A stretch of 64,000 nt of DNA from Begonia masoniana. Its lineage: Eukaryota > Streptophyta > Magnoliopsida > Cucurbitales > Begoniaceae. Made by a program: the position numbers and the translations under genes. Shown piece after piece: positions 57,955-64,000 of this stretch (position 1 is its first letter; each line of letters begins with the position of its first letter). The notes under the pieces are model-generated. The model worked only from the letters and a program-made list of their open reading frames with translations. It did no database searches and was not told the DNA's origin. Location: NCBI GenBank assembly GCA_022432975.1, contig CM039510.1, positions 34,707,677 to 34,771,676 of the forward strand, read 5' to 3'.

Positions 57955-59607
57955 TGTTGGTTTTCAAGGTTCCTACGCATGGCGGAATTCACTATTATTC
58001 ATAATAATAGTGACATGCGTTACCCTGTGACTTTAAAACTATTTTAAAATCACCAAAAACCATAAATTGAATCGTTAGTCTAAAAGAAACTATTTTTGAG
58101 AAATATGTAATTTTTCAAAATGTAAACATTTTACATTGAGAAAAATTATTAGAATTTAGATTGTAAAATAATAAAAGAAGATACCTTTATAGAGCAACGC
58201 TTTTACTCAGGTACTCCCGTCTGATCTTAACAGCTTTAACTCAGGATCAGGTGTTATACCCGAAGACTTTGAAACCGTTGAGTCTTCTCTGAAGATCTTT
58301 ACACTTAAATTTCCTGACGTGTGGGCGTCCCTCTTACAAGAATAACACACTCTTATATTTCTGGAGAGACGTGTTCTCAACACATGAGACGTCTCTCTTC
58401 GATCTTAGAAAACGTTTTTCTAAAATCGAATACGGAAAGGTCACACTTTTTCTCTCTAGGGATTTGCTCTCTATTTCTTATTTTCCCCTTTTTCAGTCGT
58501 ATTCTGTCAAATCACCTTTGACATTTTTATAGATCTATTATAAAATAATTTTTCAAATTTATTTTAATAAAAACTAATTTTAAAAAAAATAAATAAATCT
58601 TAACTAATCAAATCTAATTTGATTAGCAGTTGATTTATCTGATAAATCAATTTATCGATTATTCATATAATCTAAAAATAATTTTTAGAATGTATTTATG
58701 AAAACAACTTTTCAAGATAATCTCATCTTATGAGATTATTCAGATCTACTTTTAAACATTAAACAAACTATAAGTCAATTGTCGACCAAATCTAATTTGA
58801 TCAGATATTCCAGATCTACTTTTATTCAAATTTCAAAAATCTGATTTTATAGTCTGTTAAATAACTAACCTTTAATTTAAATATGAGATTTTATCTCATC
58901 TGATGAGATTCTTCAAATCTGATTCAAATCCCTTAAAAATATCTCATCTAATGAGATATTTTATTTTGAATACAAAATATAAAAACTATTTATATATTTT
59001 GAATAACAATATATTTATCAGAGTGCCTATAAATGATTAATCATTATTAATCACTTATACATTTATTCTTGTAACGTGGAAATTAAATAGTGATATAAGA
59101 TGACAGAGGGACCGATGGACCTATAGTTTTAAGCTCCAATAATATTTGTTAATTAATATAAACTCTTTATATTAAATAACACAATTATTAATTCTAGAGT
59201 AATTCCACTAAATACCTAGAGTTGCACTCTTAGAACTATAGAGTATATTTACTCAAAGTAATGTCCATTGATATAGTCATTATATATGTATTAATCCTCC
59301 ATTAAGATTCATAATAGAGCTAGATATAAAATCCGTTAACCTCTCATATTACATCTTTATCCTTGACTACCATTATTTCTTGATTGAATAATTAATTCAT
59401 AACATTTATGAATTTACGCGCTAATTATTCAATCCCTGAACTAACAAACAAGGGAATCTTATATTATGGATTTCATTATATCAATGTTAGCATTCCCAGC
59501 TACTCATTTAATTTATTCTCAAAATACAAGGTTTATGTAATGCAACTCATACAAAACTGTACCGAGTAAATCAAAGAATAAATTATAATGAAATAGAAGT
59601 CTACTAA
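57955..59607 (-). repeat. 5' LTR of copia element 2, cut at 59607
   Basis: It starts TGTTGGTTTTC and matches 42161-42386 plus 46430 onward closely. It contains the empty site of the GAAGA insertion near 58180. It is interrupted by family A copy 3; about 460 bp should continue beyond that insertion, outside the window. Confidence 0.9.
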
Positions 59608-62288
59608 TGTAACACCCGGCATTTTGCCATGTAGTAGTTTTCCCGAATCATTTAATCAGGATTAATATTATATTAATACAAAGAAGTGTTTTGGTGGAAC
59701 TGTTGGAATAATTGTGGAGAACTAAACTAATGTGTAACTAAACAAAACATTAAGTCTAAAATGCATGGAAGGGCAATTTGGAGAGAAATTAAGGTTGGTG
59801 GGAGTGAGCCAATGGTTGAATGACATCTGCCGACTTGATGAAGAAGCTAAGTCTTCCTCCTACATGAAACCCTCACTTCTCATCTGTTTCTTCCCACTGC
59901 TCTTTGTTTTCTCTTCCTGGCGATTTTGACAAAGCACCAACACTTTGTTTCCTCGTTTTTCTTCTGTTTCCTTCAACCAAGGTAATCATCTATGGAAGTT
60001 ATTGATTTTGGACAAGTTTAATGCGAGTTTTCACTGGGGTTTAGGGTTATTAATCCCGTGAAAACTCACTGTTTTGGATGAAAATACGTTAGTGTGTTTT
60101 CCTAAAGAGTTGAAATGAGCTTGCTGCATATTCTACAAGTTATTTGTTAGCATTTGCAGCTTGTTTAATTTCTCTAAATTCCAGCAACAGATCCGAGCGT
60201 TCCAGGGACATTCGAGCATTCTACACTGCAGCAAACAGGTAAGTTCATAACCGTAGGTTGGCCCTTAAGGCCTTACATCACGGAGGTACTAGGTTTCATG
60301 TTCTGTCGGGTTGTTTTGGGTAGAAAGGTTATAGTCTGTGTTCTGAAATGTCTGGCTTCGATTTACTTTCTGTTGTCTTATTTCTGCTGTCTGCCTGTTT
60401 AAGTTCAAGCACCGTTCATGCATACACGTTTTCTCTGAAAGACATGCAAATGTTTTCTGTACACTGTTTGAAACTAAACAAGATAAAATCTGACTGAAAT
60501 GTACCAGGTTAAGTGCGAGACGGGGACTGGCCCCAGAACTGTTTACTGTTTACCGTTTACTGTACTGTATCCCTGATTGTGCCTGATAGTGCACCCTCCC
60601 CCCCCCCACTGTTTGTCAGTTCCCCTATAAGCTCCACTTAATTCTACTGCCACTGTAACTTAATGCTCTGTACTGTCACCGTATTTCTGAAAAATTGCAT
60701 GCGTAGCATTTTGCATCACTGCATTCTGATTATGTCCTTACTGAGTTTTAGACTCATAGGTGAACTCTCTGATGAAGGTACTGAACCTGAAACCGAGGAC
60801 CTTGTTCCTCAAAATGATGATCTGATGTAACTGGTGGATCGAGCTCACAAGGTGGTTGCTGCAGTTAGACATAATTCTGTTCTGAGGTTCAAGTTTTTTT
60901 TTAAAATATAGTTTATATTGTAAAGTTTTATGAAATTCTGGTCTTTGTGTTAAAAGCCCTGTAGAAAACTTCTCTTTTGGTAGATTCTGCAAATATATGT
61001 TAGGTCCTGTACTGATCCTCAGATTTTAAAACAATGTACAAGTTCTGACTTCTCAGATTTAGAAACCACTGTATTTGACAGTTAAGTTTATATTCTGAAT
61101 GTTTCTGAAATTGTTTGGGGACATTTCTGTTAGTTTGTTTGTGCATGGATGACTTCTGGTTTTGGAACTATCCATGCAATCTGTTTCATTGAATTTGTAT
61201 ATTGTAGAGTACGTTTTACAATCTTGTTTTGAATTCAGGTATTGAAAGTCTACAATTTCATACCTTCTGTTTGCACTGTATTTGACAGTTAATTATGTTC
61301 TGAAGTATTCTGAGATGGTTTGGGATATTTCTGTTAGTCTATGCCTGGATGGTCTCTGGTTTTTGAGCTATCTATGCAGAGTGAAATATTTAAGTTTCTG
61401 TCGTGCTCAAGAACCATGTTTTGATGTGGTTTGAGAATCTGAGACGTTTATGTCTTATGTTATACGCTCTCCGCCCGGGTGTATTTCTGTTAAAAGTTAT
61501 CAAATTTTGCCTTTAAAACTATGTCTTTCGGCTGACGTCATCAAGGTCATCCGCCCAGTGTATTTATGTCTTCCGGCTGATGTCAGCATAAGTCTTCCGT
61601 CCAGTTTAAAACTCCGTCTTCCGGCTGACGTCACCCAAGTCTTCCGCCAGTGTAATTACATCTTCCGGTGACGTCATCTGTCTTGTCTCATTCATCATCC
61701 ACCGCCGGCTTATCTCTTCCTCCCAGTTCATTCACAGTTTCTGTCTGTATCTTCCGGCTGACGTCATCACCTCGTTTGATTTCATTTATTATCTGTATCC
61801 TCCAGCTAACGTCACCCATCTTCCGGCTGACATCATCATTTCATCCGAATTCCGTCTGTTGCCTATATCTTCCGCCTGACGCCATCCTTATTTCTGTCTT
61901 TGCAACTGCATCTTCCGCCTGACGTCAGCTCACATCTTCCGCCCAATTTAATTGTATCACCTGATTTAGTTTAATTTGCATCCACCGCCCAACAGTATTC
62001 TGTTTGTCTTTTAAAACTACGACTTCTGCCAGCTTATTTATTTATGCTTCCTGCTTTATCCTTTAATTCTGTCATTTATTTCTGAAGCCCGTCTCCTAAT
62101 ATTATTCTGTTTCCCGTTTCGCTTTCGAATACAGGGGATGTTTTTTCCTTCCTTTGAAAAGTTTATGAGTTTACTTTTAAAGCTCATCCTGTTTATGTTC
62201 AAAAAAATTGTCACCGTTTTCCGATAACTGTCCCGGAGTGACGGCTCCGATCCTGGACCCCGATCGGGTTCGGTTTTGGGTCGTCACA
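59608..62288 (+). repeat. 5' LTR of family A copy 3
   Basis: A 2,681-bp LTR from TGTAACACCCGG to GTCACA, with likely left target-site copy ACTAA (59603-59607). It carries the best-preserved version of the exon pair: exon near 60191-60238, donor ACAG|GTAAGT, intron 60239-60777, tail to 60830. About 1.5 units of the 43-bp repeat at 61868-61930 and many TTCCGGCTGACGTCA motifs (61520-61930) are present. Confidence 0.93.
60191..60830 (+). other. Putative two-exon micro-ORF in LTR of copy 3
   Basis: Exon 60191-60238 reads PSVPGTFEHSTLQQT and is open up to the donor. After the proposed intron (60239-60777) the frame continues GTEPETEDLVPQNDDLM to TAA at 60828-60830. The acceptor here is GATGAAG rather than GATGTAG. 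An unspliced ATG frame 60732-60830 ends at the same stop. Confidence 0.33.
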
Positions 62289-62292
62289 GTTG

Positions 62293-62304
62293 TGGTATCA
62301 GAGA
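62293..62304 (+). promoter_or_regulatory. Primer-binding site, family A copy 3
   Basis: TGGTATCAGAGA, four bases after the LTR end. Confidence 0.85.
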
Positions 62305-62450
62305 GACAAGGTTTTAAAACCGATTCTGTGAAATGTCTGACTGCCCAACCCGCCACGTGAGATCGCTCCACCAACTGTAAGTGTCTAATGTTCTGTAAAA
62401 AGTTTTTGTTTATTAAATTTAGTTATTTCGTTTATAGGATTATTTTAGAA

Positions 62451-63104
62451 ATGGTGAGAAGACATCAAGATGAAGCAAGTGACAGCGCCAGAACCATTGA
62501 TCGTTTAACCGAGCTGGTGGAGGTACAATCCCGAATGGTGGAACGCATGATGGCCAGAGAAGATGACAGAAACAATAACCATGGAAATAACAATCACGCT
62601 AATGCTCCGTGTGACACCAGTGGAGATAGATTCCGACGACTTCAACCGCCGGCGTTTGATGGGCTATCTACGGACCCGACTCATGCTGAGGAATGGATGC
62701 AGCAGATCGAGCGTATGTTCAACTGTGCTGAAGTGGAAGAGAATAAGAAGGTTGTATGTGCCACCTTTCATCTCATCAAAAGCGCTGGATTTTGGTGGGA
62801 CTCGGTGCAGTCCACTACCGTGGCACTGAGCTGGGAGGGATTTAAGAAGATCTTTTACGAGAAGTATTTTGACCACAGCGTGAGGAATGAGAAGTTAGTT
62901 GAATTCTCTCAGCTACGACAATACGGGTTGGTGGCTGAATATGTTCAGAAGTTCGAATCATTGTCCCGTTATGCACCTCACCTAGTGGCCACCGATGAGA
63001 ATAAGGTACACCAGTTCATTCAAGGGCTGAAGATGGACTTATTATGCGCGATCGCAACCGGGGGTTTTGATGAGGCACCGTATACGAAGGTGGTGGCCAA
63101 GGCT
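62451..63104 (+). pseudogene. Family A copy 3: Gag N-terminal and capsid, truncated
   Basis: Start ATG 62451 (MVRRHQDEASD), chosen because it lines up with copy 2; the frame is open further upstream. It is the only family A copy here with the central gag domain: HAEEWMQQIERMFNC, GFWWDSVQS, FKKIFYEKYFDHSVRNEK, EYVQKFESLSRYAPHLV. It is cut at VVAKA where another LTR begins at 63105; copy 2 continues [10 protein letters not shown] at this point. No stop inside the retained part. Confidence 0.92.
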
Positions 63105-64000
63105 TGTGATAAGTGTGTATTTTACGCACTTATTTATATTCTTTAATACTTGAAATGATAAGTTTTACTCAAGTGATTTGGAATAATTTGACGAGATTTG
63201 CGTGAGTGTGCAGACAAACAGGAACAGAAAGAAAATGTTGAATAAAGAAGAAGTGGCTACCGATCTCCAAACAATCTTGAGATCGGTAGCCATACATGAA
63301 GTGAAGAGAATTGAAAGAAGAAGTGGCTACCGATCTCCAAACAATCTTGAGATCGGTAGCCATACATGAAGAGAATTGAAGGAGAAGTGGCGATCGATCT
63401 CCATACAACACAGAGATCGATCGCCACTATACTAATCCGCTTGCAGCACTTAAAAAGAAGCAGCGATCGATCTCCACAACTGCCAGAGACCGATCGCTAT
63501 GTTACATTACACTTAGAAGAGACAGCGATCAATTCCTATAAAGAACAGAAACCGATCGCTACCCAACATACTCTACACATTTGGAGCAGAAGATTGCAGC
63601 GACCGTGCGCCTTACACAGCCAGAGACCGATCGCTAACCAAATTACATATGGAAAGACAACGTGTTTTAATTCGAACCGTTGATCTGAAGCGAGATTAAA
63701 TCCAAACCCTTGATCGGCTGAAAGAAGTTAATAAAAACCCATGTGCAGACCTAATTGGAGGGGCATTCAGCAAATCCAGAGGCCGCGACTGAGAGCACCA
63801 CCGAGCGAATTCTTCGATGAGGAGGGGCGATCATTCTTCATAGTTTTCTTTTCCTTTCTTTTTAATTTCACTATTTAATTATGCAACTCTTTATTATTAC
63901 TGTTGTTTATTTTTCTAGTATGAACTAATCTTCCTGTTCTAGGGTTTCGATGTAGCTTTACTATGATTGTTTATTTTTCTTGATTCAAGTATTTAATTTT
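63105..64000 (+). repeat. Partial LTR of another element, runs off the window
   Basis: TGTGATAAGTGTGTATTTTA begins exactly where the Gag frame breaks, with AGGCT as the possible left target copy. The late sequence (TATGAACTAATC, TTCTAGGGTTTCGATG) resembles LTRs of Tat/Athila-type gypsy elements, from memory only. No coding sequence is visible. The hairpin array lies at 63254-63635. Confidence 0.6.
63254..63635. repeat. Six tandem hairpin units, loop length 11-12
   Basis: Arms and loops: 63254-63267/63279-63292 (14 bp perfect), 63324-63337/63349-63362 (same, 70 bp on), 63386-63401/63413-63428 (16 bp perfect), 63462-63474/63486-63498 (one mismatch), 63524-63536/63548-63560 (imperfect), 63598-63610/63623-63635 (imperfect). 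The first five loops are exactly 11 nt; the last is 12. Confidence 0.9.

Larger units (their letters stand above)
42161..59607 (-). mobile_element. Second Ty1/copia element, multiply interrupted (5' LTR continues past 59607)
   Basis: Minus-strand copia element. The 3' LTR starts at 42161 and ends CCCAACA at 48342, beside minus-strand polypurine TAAGTGGGAGAT. Gag-pol lies between 48357 and 51837, the leader spans 51838-57954 with one insertion, the PBS is at 57941-57952, and the 5' LTR starts at 57955. Insertions: family A solo LTRs at 42387 and 52784, and family A copy 3 at 59608. The host-side duplication cannot be checked because the far end is outside the window. Confidence 0.9.

Overview
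This window is repeat-rich plant nuclear DNA, most likely from a eudicot; I cannot name the species. I find no host gene, rRNA, tRNA or CRISPR locus. Almost every stretch belongs to LTR retrotransposons of the Ty3/gypsy and Ty1/copia superfamilies, nested in one another, mostly broken, with solo LTRs and minisatellites that have grown inside LTRs. All primer-binding sites seen are initiator-tRNA-Met type (TGGTATCAGAG or close to it).

Layout. 1-9582: a tandem complex of one Tekay/Del-like gypsy family (here 'family A'): pol of copy 1, a shared LTR (3529-6172), a deleted gag-pol of copy 2, and a broken LTR. 9583-12137: a second gypsy family (CRM/Reina-like chromovirus, 'CRM-like') cut off after protease. 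13275-21320: a fragment of a family B gypsy LTR, a family C LTR, an inverted pol truncated at RNase H, and a full family B LTR next to a PBS, so a chimeric or deleted element. 21321-23755: four and a half tandem copies of a copia-LTR-like segment. 23760-40985: a second CRM-like element, split by a complete SIRE/Maximus-like copia element (24323-35962, target duplication CCTAG) and by a family B solo LTR (38218-40288, duplication CTATG). 40986-42160: an unassigned LTR with a degenerate PBS. 42161 to past 59607: a second copia element, itself hit by two family A solo LTRs (42387-46424, duplication GAAGA; 52784-57558, duplication AAGAT) and by a third family A element at 59608. That third element is cut at 63105 by another LTR running off the window.

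The most interesting signals are inside the LTRs. First, the 5' half of every sufficiently complete gypsy LTR (families A, B and C, seven copies) has the same apparent exon-intron-exon layout: an exon ending AG|GTAAGT, a 482-605 nt intron, and an exon that continues in phase 1 into a short acidic tail with a stop codon, 15 residues in six of the seven. Second, a module built from CATCTTCCGG / CATCCACCGG and the palindrome TGACGTCA recurs in unrelated gypsy and copia LTRs. It has been amplified independently into 43-, 46- and 70-bp minisatellites. Third, two LTR types carry clusters of hairpins whose arms vary in a compensated way. The SIRE-like element also keeps an uninterrupted 712-codon envelope-position ORF while its gag and pol are decayed.
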